A stretch of DNA of 14,001 nucleotides, taken from positions 1 to 14,001 of the forward strand of contig CAYTRV010000055.1 in the NCBI GenBank assembly GCA_964440285.1. Reading direction: 5' to 3'. A program made the translations under genes and the position numbers. The DNA comes from CALMEC01 sp964440285. GTDB taxonomy: Bacteria > Actinomycetota > Thermoleophilia > Miltoncostaeales > Miltoncostaeaceae. This document shows, one piece after another, positions 6,105 through 13,335 of the stretch (its first letter is position 1; each line of letters starts with the position of its first letter). The notes below the pieces were generated by a model. That model had not been told where the DNA came from, did not search any database, and was given only the letters and a program-made list of their open reading frames with translations.

Positions 6105-8627
6105 ATGGAATCCCGCGAGTCCGACCCCGCCGCCCCTGGAGGCGGCCACTCGTCTGCGCCATCGCGCAGCGCGACGTTCGCCGAGAAGCAGCTTCCGGCG
6201 ACCGCGCCAGAGCAGGGTCAGGACCACCGGCCACCGGGTCTCGACGAGGAGGCCGCCGCCCTCGCGCGTCAATGGCGCGTCCTGGCACGGTTGGCCACCG
6301 GCGTCGCCGTCCTCACAGCGCCGGTCTTCTTCCTCGTGCTCTACCGCGCCCTCGGCTGGGGCGCGGGCGCCGCGGCCATCGTCACGGCCCTCGCGGTGTT
6401 CGCCTTCCGCGGGCTGTTCGACGTGGTCACCCGAAGGCTCATCCCGTACCCGAGCCTCTTCAACTCCGATTCGGCGCTGCGGGCGGCCGACATCACCGCG
6501 CGCCGCCGCGCCTGGTTCTGGCGGTTCTGGTACCGGCTGGCGTTCTCGCTCGCCGCCATCTACGTCGCCCTCGCGGCGATTGTCTACGTCGGCAAGGCGA
6601 TCGCCGACGAGGCGAGTGTCGCCGGAGCGTTGAAGGCGCCATACCGCACGCTCGCCGACCAGTTCGAGACCGCCGACAGCCGCACCCAGTTCGTCGGGTT
6701 CGCCATCACGATCATCCTCTTGTTCTTCGTCAACACGATCATCTTCCTCGGGCCGCTGCTCTACGCCGGCATCAAGCAGATCAAGTACTACGAGCCGGGC
6801 GACGCCGATTGGGGGGTGCGGTTCGACGACGTCCGCGGGCAGGCGCGCCCGAAGGACGAGATCCGCAAGATCGTCGCCCTCTGGCAGTCCGGCGAGCAGT
6901 TCGAGCAGGCGGGCGGAAAACGCGAGCGCGGCGTACTGTTCCTCGGAGCGCCGGGAACCGGCAAGACGATGCTCGCGAAGGCCGTCGCGACCGGCTTCAA
7001 CTGCCCGTTCGTGTCGCTCCCCGGCTCAGCCTTCGCGCAGACGTTCATCGGTGTCGACGTGGTCCTGGTCATGTGGCTGTCGTGGCGGGCGCGCCGCCTC
7101 GCACGCAAGTGGGGCGGCCAGTGCATCGTCTTCATCGACGAGATCGACGCGGTCGGGATGCGCCGCGGGAGCCTGGGCGCCACCACGGCGGACGCCCATG
7201 TCGCAACCATCCACGACCTGTGCTTCCACGGGCCGATGGGCGCGCTCAACTCGACCGGCGACCTGATCGCGGAGACCGAGGCCTGGCGCGAGCGCCTGTT
7301 CCGCGAGCGCGCGCCGGGCAGCGGCACCGTCTACCCAGCCCCGCTGCAGCGAGTGGCCGACCGGGTCCGCGAGTACGTGATGCCGGGCCTGGGCAGCTCC
7401 AGTCAGGGCGGGCTGCAGCAGCTCCTCGTCGTCATGGACGGCGTGAGCTCCCCGCGCCCGCTCCGCCGGCTTCTGGTGAACCGCATCAACACCCTGCTCG
7501 ACGCCACGTACGTTATCCCGCCGCAGATCCAAGACCTTCGGCTTCGGCTGCGCCCGGCGCGTCCCCAACCCGAGCAGCTCTACTTCATCGGCGCCTGCAA
7601 CGCCCCCCTTTCCTCGCTCGACCCGGCGCTCGTCCGCCCCGGGCGCATGGGACGCCACGTGTACTTCCGCACGCCCAACAAGGACGACCGCAAGGACATC
7701 TTCGACCTGTACCTCGGCAGGGTCGCGCACGACCCCGACCTCGACGCGGAGCGCCGGCGAGATGAGCTCGCTCGGATTACCATGGGCCACTCCCCCGCGA
7801 TGATCGAGCAGGTGTGCTCCCTGGCGTTGACCAACGCCCACCACGGGGGACGCCGCCGGTTCGGATGGGATGACATGCTCGATGCCATCACCGTCGTGGA
7901 GTACGGGCTGGAGACCGGGTTCACGTTCATCCCCGCGGAGGCCAGGTCGATCGCGATCCACGAGGCGGGACACGCAGTGACCGGTCACGTGTTCATGAAG
8001 GATTGGATGTCGACGCGGCTCACGATCAAGCCGCGGGGCGCCTCCGCGGGACACCACGCCATGCGCGAGCTGGACGAACGCTTCGCCTGGTGGCAGCACG
8101 AGCAGTTCGCCGAGATCGTCTGGACCCTCGGTGCGATGGCCGCGGAGAGGGTCTTCTACGGCGAGAACGGGCAGGGCGTCGGCGGCGACATCAGCAGCGC
8201 GACGACCGACGCCGCGATGATGGTCGGCATGTGGGGCATGGCGCCCAACCGCCCCGACCTCGGCGCGCGCTTCGCCACCCCCGCCGAGGCGGAGATCGCC
8301 GAGCGAAAGCTGATGCGCCGCTACGAACAGGTCGGAACGCGGATCGTGAACCGGGCGAGCACGGGGAGCGCCCTCGGCGGCGACCCGGTCGCATCCGTCA
8401 TGGCCGACCCGGCCAAGCGCGTCATGGTCGCGCAGTTCCTCGGCCAGGCCTTCCTCGCCGCCTACTGGTTCGTCCTTCACAACCGTGCCGGCACCGAGCG
8501 CGTGGCGGACGCACTGGTCGAGCGGCGCGAGATCTACGGCGACGAGGTGGTGGAGCTCCTCGAGTCCCTCGACCTCACCATCCCGGACGTCGATCCACTC
8601 GATGAGGCGAATTGGCCGAGGATCTAA
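6105..8627 (+). CDS. FtsH-like membrane AAA+ zinc metalloprotease, divergent
   Basis: Predicted ATP-dependent membrane protease of 840 aa. Residues 1-58 are polar. Four hydrophobic segments follow (about 60-82, 84-104, 143-163, 196-222), where classical FtsH has two. The AAA+ domain has Walker A GAPGTGKT (281-288), a pore-loop FIG (314-316), Walker B IVFIDEID (341-348), sensor-1 N499 in GACNA and arginine fingers R514/R517 in RPGRMGRH. Compared with FtsH, about 60 extra residues lie between Walker B and the LQQLLVVMDG helix (438-446), and about 36 more lie between that helix and sensor 1. The peptidase domain keeps HEAGH (619-623) and the third zinc ligand D695 in GGDISSAT, so it should be active. 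No Shine-Dalgarno precedes the ATG, but a -10-like box is close. It overlaps the next gene by 16 nt. Given the divergence it is probably not the housekeeping FtsH, though that is an inference. Confidence 0.88.
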   Translation: MESRESDPAAPGGGHSSAPSRSATFAEKQLPATAPEQGQDHRPPGLDEEAAALARQWRVLARLATGVAVLTAPVFFLVLYRALGWGAGAAAIVTALAVFAFRGLFDVVTRRLIPYPSLFNSDSALRAADITARRRAWFWRFWYRLAFSLAAIYVALAAIVYVGKAIADEASVAGALKAPYRTLADQFETADSRTQFVGFAITIILLFFVNTIIFLGPLLYAGIKQIKYYEPGDADWGVRFDDVRGQARPKDEIRKIVALWQSGEQFEQAGGKRERGVLFLGAPGTGKTMLAKAVATGFNCPFVSLPGSAFAQTFIGVDVVLVMWLSWRARRLARKWGGQCIVFIDEIDAVGMRRGSLGATTADAHVATIHDLCFHGPMGALNSTGDLIAETEAWRERLFRERAPGSGTVYPAPLQRVADRVREYVMPGLGSSSQGGLQQLLVVMDGVSSPRPLRRLLVNRINTLLDATYVIPPQIQDLRLRLRPARPQPEQLYFIGACNAPLSSLDPALVRPGRMGRHVYFRTPNKDDRKDIFDLYLGRVAHDPDLDAERRRDELARITMGHSPAMIEQVCSLALTNAHHGGRRRFGWDDMLDAITVVEYGLETGFTFIPAEARSIAIHEAGHAVTGHVFMKDWMSTRLTIKPRGASAGHHAMRELDERFAWWQHEQFAEIVWTLGAMAAERVFYGENGQGVGGDISSATTDAAMMVGMWGMAPNRPDLGARFATPAEAEIAERKLMRRYEQVGTRIVNRASTGSALGGDPVASVMADPAKRVMVAQFLGQAFLAAYWFVLHNRAGTERVADALVERREIYGDEVVELLESLDLTIPDVDPLDEANWPRI

Positions 8628-9406
8628 GCGACACTAAGGCCCGGCCGGCCGTGACGAGCGGGCCCCACGCCCGACGCTTCGGCATCGCCGTGGGCGTGCT
8701 CGTCGTCGTCCTCGCGGCCGCGGCAGTCCTCACATGGGTCCTCTTGGGAACGGACCGCAAGGCGCCGTTCTCGTCGTTCGTACCGCGGTCGAGCGACCCG
8801 GTGGAGCGATCACAGCAGATCGCCGACCACGTCGCCGGGCGGTACCTCACCGCGCCGGGCCAAGCGCCGGTGGTTTCCGTGCAGGCCGGTGAGGCGGACA
8901 CCCCGGCCCTCCCGCTCGGCGACCAGGTCATCGCGCTCGGCACGAACCCGCCGGGCATCGTCTCGTACGAGTACGGCGACATCCTCTTCTACCGGATGTG
9001 CGGCGGCGGCACCGACTGCGGCCTCGCACCGGGCGACGACCCCGCGGTGCTCGCGCCGATCCTCGCCCGCGAGTCCCTCGAGCTCGCTCTCTACGGCTTC
9101 AGATACGTCAAGGAGGCCACGTTCGTCCTGGTGCTCCTGCCGCCGGGCTTCGCGACGTCGACCACGCCGAGCGAGGTACCGAAGGTCGTGCACTTCTACC
9201 GCCGGACGGACCTGGAGGACCAGACGGACCGTCCCGTGACGGAGACGCTGGCGGACCCGGCGCCCACACCCGCCACGCTCTCACCCCAAGAGGCTGAGGC
9301 CATCGAGTCGCAGACCGCCGGCACGCGCCACTCTCTCCAGACCGGTACCGACGCCGCCAACACCCTCAACGTCTACGCGCTCACCCCGCTGCCCACCTCG
9401 GGATAG
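8612..9406 (+). CDS. Single-pass membrane protein of unknown function, coupled to the FtsH-like gene
   Basis: Unrecognised protein of 264 aa. It has a short cytoplasmic N-terminus, one strong membrane helix (about 23-45, FGIAVGVL...TWVLL) and a roughly 220-residue domain probably outside the membrane. That domain has two cysteines (C130, C136 in RMCGGGTDCG) that could form a disulfide, a hydrophobic core around 155-182 and a proline/threonine-rich C-terminus. The start is TTG at 8612, inside the end of the protease gene, with GAGGCGA just upstream. It overlaps the protease stop by 16 nt, which suggests translational coupling. A GTG at 8651 (residue 14) is the alternative and would remove the overlap. 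The pairing suggests an adaptor, regulator or substrate of the protease, by analogy with HflKC and FtsH. This is an inference from context only. Confidence 0.75.
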   Translation: MAEDLSDTKARPAVTSGPHARRFGIAVGVLVVVLAAAAVLTWVLLGTDRKAPFSSFVPRSSDPVERSQQIADHVAGRYLTAPGQAPVVSVQAGEADTPALPLGDQVIALGTNPPGIVSYEYGDILFYRMCGGGTDCGLAPGDDPAVLAPILARESLELALYGFRYVKEATFVLVLLPPGFATSTTPSEVPKVVHFYRRTDLEDQTDRPVTETLADPAPTPATLSPQEAEAIESQTAGTRHSLQTGTDAANTLNVYALTPLPTSG

Positions 9407-9418
9407 CGCCCTGCGCTA
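9404..9418. terminator. Palindrome embracing both convergent stop codons
   Basis: TAGCGC (9404-9409), loop CCT, GCGCTA (9413-9418) is a perfect 6-bp inverted repeat. Its outer TAG/CTA triplets are the stops of the membrane protein gene and the ferritin gene, which are separated by only 9 nt. No T-tract is present on either side, so a bidirectional terminator role is only possible. Confidence 0.3.
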
Positions 9419-9925
9419 CGCCTCGGGGCCGCCCCCGGCGGCGAGCTTGCGCGCGACATAGTCCTCGACGAGCAGCAGGTTCGCCTCGCCCGCGCGGTGC
9501 ACCACCTGGCGCAACTGGGTCATCGTCGCGATCTCCTCGACCTGCTCCGTGACGAACCACTGCAGGAACGCCTCGGTCGCGTAGTCGCTGTGCTCTCGGG
9601 CGAGGCCGACGAGGCCATCGATGTCCCTGGTGACCGAAACCTCCCATTCGACGGCGGCGGTCACGGCGTCGTCGGCCGTCTCGAAGCGCGACCTTGGCTT
9701 CTCGACAGCGGGGATCTCCATCGCCGCGCCCGCGTCCTGGATGTAGCGCCAGAACTTCATGGCGTGCAGGTGCTCCTCGCTCGCCTGCGTCTCGAAGAAG
9801 CCGGCGAGCTCCGGGAGCCCCTGCTCGTCGAACCACGCGGAGAGCGACAGGTACTGGAAGTGAGCGCCGAACTCGCGCCCCATGTGGGCGTTCAGTGCGT
9901 CCGCGACCTCCTGCTGGATCATCAC
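9416..9925 (-). CDS. ftn: Bacterial non-haem ferritin
   Basis: Ferritin of 169 aa that forms a 24-mer cage storing iron and oxidises Fe(II) at a ferroxidase centre. All six centre residues of FtnA-type ferritins are in place: E18, E51, H54 (EEHLH), E95 (EWE), Q128 and E131 (TEQVEE), each one higher than E. coli FtnA numbering. There is no haem-ligand methionine pattern of bacterioferritin and no DNA-binding tail of Dps. The start is either GTG at 9925 or the next codon, ATG at 9922. AGGAGG at 9933-9938 is 7 nt from the GTG and 10 nt from the ATG. With the ATG the active-site numbering equals that of FtnA. It lies 32 nt after the beta-CASP gene and is probably the last gene of the operon. No Fur/DtxR-like box was identified. 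Confidence 0.93.
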   Translation of the reverse strand: MMIQQEVADALNAHMGREFGAHFQYLSLSAWFDEQGLPELAGFFETQASEEHLHAMKFWRYIQDAGAAMEIPAVEKPRSRFETADDAVTAAVEWEVSVTRDIDGLVGLAREHSDYATEAFLQWFVTEQVEEIATMTQLRQVVHRAGEANLLLVEDYVARKLAAGGGPEA

Positions 9926-9932
9926 GTCAAGA

Positions 9933-9938
9933 CCTCCT
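9933..9938 (-). promoter_or_regulatory. Ribosome binding site of the ferritin gene
   Basis: On the minus strand AGGAGG precedes GTG (9925) by 7 nt and ATG (9922) by 10 nt. Such a strong site inside the operon suggests ferritin is made at a higher level than its upstream neighbours. Confidence 0.7.
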
Positions 9939-9957
9939 CGGTCGGCCGCGGCCGAGT

Positions 9958-11355
9958 CTACTCGCCGCCTTCGTCGCGACGCCCGTGGCTCGGCAGGCGC
10001 ACCTCGCTCGGCTGGATCTCCGCCCGGTATCCGCGGGCGGCGAACTCCGCGCGCAACGCCTCGAGGGCGGTCGGCTCGCCGTGGACCAGCCGAAAGGTGG
10101 CGCCGGCACCGGCGCCCGAGGCCCAGTCGAGCAGCTCGGTCCGGTCAGCGTGCGCCGACAGTCCACCGATCGTGCAGACCCGCGCCCTGACCCTGATCGT
10201 CTCACCCATGATCCGCACTTCGGGCGCCTTGTCCACGAGCTGCCGACCCAGGCCTCCGCTCGGCTGGAACCCGACGATCATGACCGTCGTGTGGGTGTCG
10301 TCGAGGTGGGCCCTCAGGTGGTGCAGGATGCGTCCGCCGGTCATCATCCCGGACCCCGCGATGATGATCGCCGCTTCGTTGGACGCGTTGATCGCCTTCG
10401 ATTGATCGACCGACTGCGTGTAGGTGAGCCGCGCCGGCGCGAACGGGTCCTTCCCGGCCGCCGCGATCGCCCGGACCTCGGCCGACATCTCGTCCATGCA
10501 GGCCTGGTAGACGTCCTCCACGCGATCCGCCAGCGGCGAGTCGACGTACACCGGCATGGGGTCGATCTCCCCCGCCTCCTCGAGCCGGGCGATGTGGAAC
10601 AGCACGTCCTGCGCGCGCTCCAGCGCGAACGACGGGATGAGGATCTTGCCCTTGCGGCGGTGCGCCTCCCGCAGGACCTCCGCGAACTCGGCGATCGTGG
10701 CGTCGAAGTCGCGGTGGTCGCGGTCGCCGTAGGTCGACTCGATGAACACGAGGTCCGCCCGCGGACACGGCGAGGGGTCGGGAAGGACGTCCTTGCGGGC
10801 GTTGCCGACATCGCCGCTGAACACGACCCGACGCTCCGACGCCTCGACCAGGAAGCTGGCCGACCCCGGGATGTGTCCCGCCACCTGCGGCGTCACCGCG
10901 AGCCCCGCGATGTCCCGGGTCTCGCCGTAGCGCACCGGCTGCATCCGCTCCAGGGTGCGCTGCACGTCGGCGTCGTCGAACAGCGGCTCCTCCGGGGTCC
11001 TCCCGCGCCGCCGGTCCCGTTCGGCGTCCTCCATCTGCAGCTTCGCGCCGTCCGTCAGCAGATGCTGCGCCAGCATCCGCGTCGCCGGCAGCGCGTAGAT
11101 CGGGCCCGTGTAGCCGCGCTTGACCAGCAGGGGCAGGCGGGAGCTGTGATCCATGTGCGCGTGCGTCAGCAACACCGCGTCGATCGCCTGCGGATCGAAA
11201 CCGAACGGCTCCCGGTTGAGATCGGACAGGGCGTCCGACCCCTGGAAGGCTCCGCAGTCCACGAGTACGTTGACCTGGCCGGTGTCGAGGAGGTGGCACG
11301 ATCCCGTCACGGTCATCGCGGCGCCGTACGACCGCACCTGCGGGGCGTCACTCAT
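9958..11355 (-). CDS. Beta-CASP metallo-beta-lactamase ribonuclease (CPSF/YSH1-like)
   Basis: Zinc-dependent nuclease of 465 aa of the beta-CASP class, expected to cut or trim RNA in the cytoplasm. The lactamase motifs are THAHMDH (64-70), H161 in GHIPGSAS and D182 in FSGDVG. The inserted beta-CASP domain shows motif A D272 (VDSPL), motif B around H345/H346 (GSGMMTGGRILHH) and motif C H402 (SAHAD), with H425 in LVHGE closing the site. It lacks the C-terminal domain of RNase J, so it belongs to the short COG1236-like group. The ATG at 11355 has GAGAGG 7 nt upstream (11363-11368) and overlaps the preceding stop by 8 nt. An ATG at 11361 would add two residues. The frame is open to 11448, but those extra residues are a shadow of the small membrane gene. 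It is followed by ferritin in the same operon. Confidence 0.9.
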   Translation of the reverse strand: MSDAPQVRSYGAAMTVTGSCHLLDTGQVNVLVDCGAFQGSDALSDLNREPFGFDPQAIDAVLLTHAHMDHSSRLPLLVKRGYTGPIYALPATRMLAQHLLTDGAKLQMEDAERDRRRGRTPEEPLFDDADVQRTLERMQPVRYGETRDIAGLAVTPQVAGHIPGSASFLVEASERRVVFSGDVGNARKDVLPDPSPCPRADLVFIESTYGDRDHRDFDATIAEFAEVLREAHRRKGKILIPSFALERAQDVLFHIARLEEAGEIDPMPVYVDSPLADRVEDVYQACMDEMSAEVRAIAAAGKDPFAPARLTYTQSVDQSKAINASNEAAIIIAGSGMMTGGRILHHLRAHLDDTHTTVMIVGFQPSGGLGRQLVDKAPEVRIMGETIRVRARVCTIGGLSAHADRTELLDWASGAGAGATFRLVHGEPTALEALRAEFAARGYRAEIQPSEVRLPSHGRRDEGGE

Positions 11356-11608
11356 CCCCATTCCTCTCGCGCGGGTCCCGGTCGTTCTCCAGACGCTTGG
11401 CACGCTCTGCCCGGCTCGCGACCACCAGCAGCGCGGTGAGCACGGCACCCCAGAACACGGCGTACCCGATGGCCCGCCCCGTCGGCTGGTTGAGGGGGCC
11501 GAGGTGGATGAGGAACATCAGCACCGTCGCGATGGGGAACGCGATCGCCGCCTGCGCGCGAGCTGACAGCGCCTCCCACCGACGGACCAAGGGCGACGGC
11601 GACGCCAC
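11348..11608 (-). CDS. Small two-helix membrane protein, unknown
   Basis: Unrecognised protein of 86 aa with two hydrophobic segments (about 18-37, AAIAFPIATVLMFLIHLGPL, and 47-65, GYAVFWGAVLTALLVVASRA) and a charged C-terminal tail (RAERAKRLENDRDPRERNGDE). The loop between the helices is short, so both ends probably face the cytoplasm. It starts at GTG 11608, directly after the TAG of apt with no gap, and its stop overlaps the beta-CASP start by 8 nt. This tight packing, rather than homology, is the main support for it being real. No clear Shine-Dalgarno is present, so it may depend on translational coupling to apt. Confidence 0.7.
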   Translation of the reverse strand: MASPSPLVRRWEALSARAQAAIAFPIATVLMFLIHLGPLNQPTGRAIGYAVFWGAVLTALLVVASRAERAKRLENDRDPRERNGDE

Positions 11609-12148
11609 CTACTCGGGCACCGTTTCGGAGTCGTACTCCACGAGCGACATGACGTCGTACCCTGCCAGGCGCTCACGGCCCGGCAGGAACGTCAGCTCGA
11701 TGACGAACGCGATGCCGGCGACGATGCCGCCGAGCTGCTCGACCATCGCGCACTTGGCTTTCGCGGTCCCCCCGGTCGCGAGCAGGTCGTCGTGCACGAG
11801 CACCCGCATCCCCGATGCGATCGCGTCGGCGTGGAGCTCGAGCGAGTCGATGCCGTACTCGAGCTCGTAGTCCTGCCGGATGGTCTTCCAGGGGAGCTTG
11901 CCGGGCTTGCGTGCCGCGGCGAACCCGACCCCCAACGCGCGCGCGACCGCCCCGCCGACGATGAAGCCGCGCGCCTCGGCGCCGAGCACGATGTCGACGT
12001 CGCGCGGGCGCGCCCAGTCCGCGATGCCGTCGATGCAGGCCGCCAGACCCTCCGGGCTCGCGAAGAGCGGCATGAGGTCATAGAAGAGGATCCCGGCCTT
12101 CGGGTGGTCCGGGATCTTTCGGATCGCAGCGTCGATGTCGAAGGCCAC
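11609..12148 (-). CDS. apt: Adenine phosphoribosyltransferase
   Basis: Purine salvage enzyme of 179 aa that makes AMP and pyrophosphate from adenine and PRPP. Typical Apt sequence is seen throughout: PDHPKAGILFYDLMPLF at the N-terminus, GAEARGF (about 56-62), ARKPGKLPWKT (79-89) and the PRPP loop VLVHDDLLATGGTAKA (116-131). The last has the DD pair and the TGGT turn of type I phosphoribosyltransferases. The length matches the bacterial family. I chose GTG at 12148 because GGGGAG (12158-12163) lies 9 nt upstream. A TTG at 12154 adds two residues but would leave only 3 nt. It lies 24 nt after the MerR gene and abuts the small membrane protein gene. In many bacteria apt neighbours relA, which is not seen here. 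Confidence 0.93.
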   Translation of the reverse strand: MAFDIDAAIRKIPDHPKAGILFYDLMPLFASPEGLAACIDGIADWARPRDVDIVLGAEARGFIVGGAVARALGVGFAAARKPGKLPWKTIRQDYELEYGIDSLELHADAIASGMRVLVHDDLLATGGTAKAKCAMVEQLGGIVAGIAFVIELTFLPGRERLAGYDVMSLVEYDSETVPE

Positions 12149-12172
12149 GGACAAGAACTCCCCAGACTCGGG

Positions 12173-12880
12173 TTATGTCGAGACGATCTTGCGGAGCTCG
12201 GAGACGAGCATGAGGTGCCGCATGTGCGAGGCGAGCGCGGCGAGCTTCTCGAGCTCCTGGAGGGCATCACGTCGGCGCTCGGGCGTCTTCGAGCGAAGTC
12301 CCGCGGCCAGCACCTGCTCGAGCAGGCCCGCCTCGCGCTCCGCGGCGACGCGGAACAGGCGGAGGTGCCGCGGCTCCACCCCGAACGACGCCAGCTCCAG
12401 CGCGGTCTGCACCGTCTCCTGGTCGGTGTCGGTGTAGCCGTCGTCGTCGCCGATGAGGCCGAACTGCTCGAGCGCCTGTACGAGTGAGCGCGGCGCTCCC
12501 GTCGCTTCGACGAGGTCATCGGTGCCGATCCGGAGGGTGGGCGCCGGCTCAGTCAGGTTCGCCCGCTTCAGCTGACGTGCCTGGTTCGCCACGCTGAAGC
12601 TCCCGGTGGTCGACGTCTCGAGCTCCTGCCGGATGACCCGAAGCGGCAGGAACTCGTCGCGCTGCAACCGCAGGATCGTGCGGAGGCGCTCGACGTCCCG
12701 CGTCGAGTACTTGCGGTAGCCGCCCGGCGTGCGCTGCGGCGTCACGAGCCGCTGATCCTCGAGGAACCGGATCTTGGAGATGGTGACGTCCGGGAACTCC
12801 GCCTTGAGGTCCTCGCAGACCCGGCCGATGGTGAGGCCCTTGTCGTCGGTCTGCGGTGCCGTCGGGGTGGCGTCGCTCAT
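12173..12880 (-). CDS. MerR-family transcriptional regulator (Rv1828-like)
   Basis: DNA-binding regulator of 235 aa. Residues 15-85 form the MerR winged helix-turn-helix (LTIGRVCEDL, TISKIRFLEDQRLV, GGYRKYSTRDVERLRTIL). They are followed by a short linker and a long C-terminal domain (about 118-232) with helical, leucine-rich segments and no cysteine metal-sensing loop. This rules out the classical metal or redox MerR types. It overlaps the FHA gene by 4 nt (ATGA), so translation is coupled. Mycobacteria have the same order, garA (Rv1827) followed by a MerR gene (Rv1828), which supports orthology. Its target genes and ligand are not known from the sequence. It may also regulate this operon. 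Confidence 0.88.
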   Translation of the reverse strand: MSDATPTAPQTDDKGLTIGRVCEDLKAEFPDVTISKIRFLEDQRLVTPQRTPGGYRKYSTRDVERLRTILRLQRDEFLPLRVIRQELETSTTGSFSVANQARQLKRANLTEPAPTLRIGTDDLVEATGAPRSLVQALEQFGLIGDDDGYTDTDQETVQTALELASFGVEPRHLRLFRVAAEREAGLLEQVLAAGLRSKTPERRRDALQELEKLAALASHMRHLMLVSELRKIVST

Positions 12881-13335
12881 TCGATGAACGCCAATCGGAA
12901 CTTGCCGATCTGGAGCTCGTCGCCGTCGACAAGGGCCTCCGGCGCGTCGATCCTGCGCCGGTTGACGTAGGTGCCGTTGAGGCTGCCGAGGTCCTGCAGG
13001 GTGACGGCTTCGCCGGTGACGACCAGCACCGCGTGGTTGCGCGAGACGGTCACGTCGTCGAGGAAGATGTCGCTCTCCGAATCGCGCCCGACGGTCACGC
13101 GCTCACCGGTGAGCCGGAAGATCTCGCCGGAGAGCCCTCCACCGGACCGGACCGCCAGCGCGGGGCCCTCGACGGTCGCCCCACCGCCACCGGGCGCGTC
13201 GGCGTCGGGATCGCCGATCGCGAACGGCCCGGTCGTCTCCCCGGTGACCGCGGAGTCGACGTGGAGGAGTGCCCCGCAGCGTTCGCAGTAGTTGTGCGCC
13301 TGGCTCTGGTGGAAACCGCACTCCGGGCAGTACAT
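12877..13335 (-). CDS. Zinc-ribbon and FHA-domain protein, GarA/OdhI-like
   Basis: Signalling protein of 152 aa. Residues 3-20 form a zinc ribbon (C3-x2-C6 ... C17-x2-C20). Residues 30-38 read VTGETTGPF, close to the phosphorylated VTVETTSVF segment of mycobacterial GarA. After a glycine-rich linker, residues 60-152 form an FHA domain with G83-R84, S98-x2-H101 and N120-G121, the residues that bind phosphothreonine. GarA and OdhI inhibit 2-oxoglutarate dehydrogenase and control glutamate metabolism until a PknG/PknB-type kinase phosphorylates the ETT motif, which then folds back onto the FHA domain. A similar switch is inferred here. The zinc ribbon is not part of GarA and replaces its N-terminus. 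The start overlaps the upstream stop by 1 nt (TGATG) and the end overlaps MerR by 4 nt. No kinase is in the window. Confidence 0.88.
   Translation of the reverse strand: MYCPECGFHQSQAHNYCERCGALLHVDSAVTGETTGPFAIGDPDADAPGGGGATVEGPALAVRSGGGLSGEIFRLTGERVTVGRDSESDIFLDDVTVSRNHAVLVVTGEAVTLQDLGSLNGTYVNRRRIDAPEALVDGDELQIGKFRLAFIE

Noticed and set aside
7026..8480. A 484-codon minus-strand frame opposite the FtsH-like gene.
   Set aside because: It shadows Walker, zinc-binding and other conserved codons of the protease and has no domain of its own.
9694..11439. A 581-codon plus-strand open frame opposite ferritin and the beta-CASP nuclease.
   Set aside because: It is arginine-rich with no recognisable domain, while the minus strand carries two clearly recognisable genes with ribosome binding sites.
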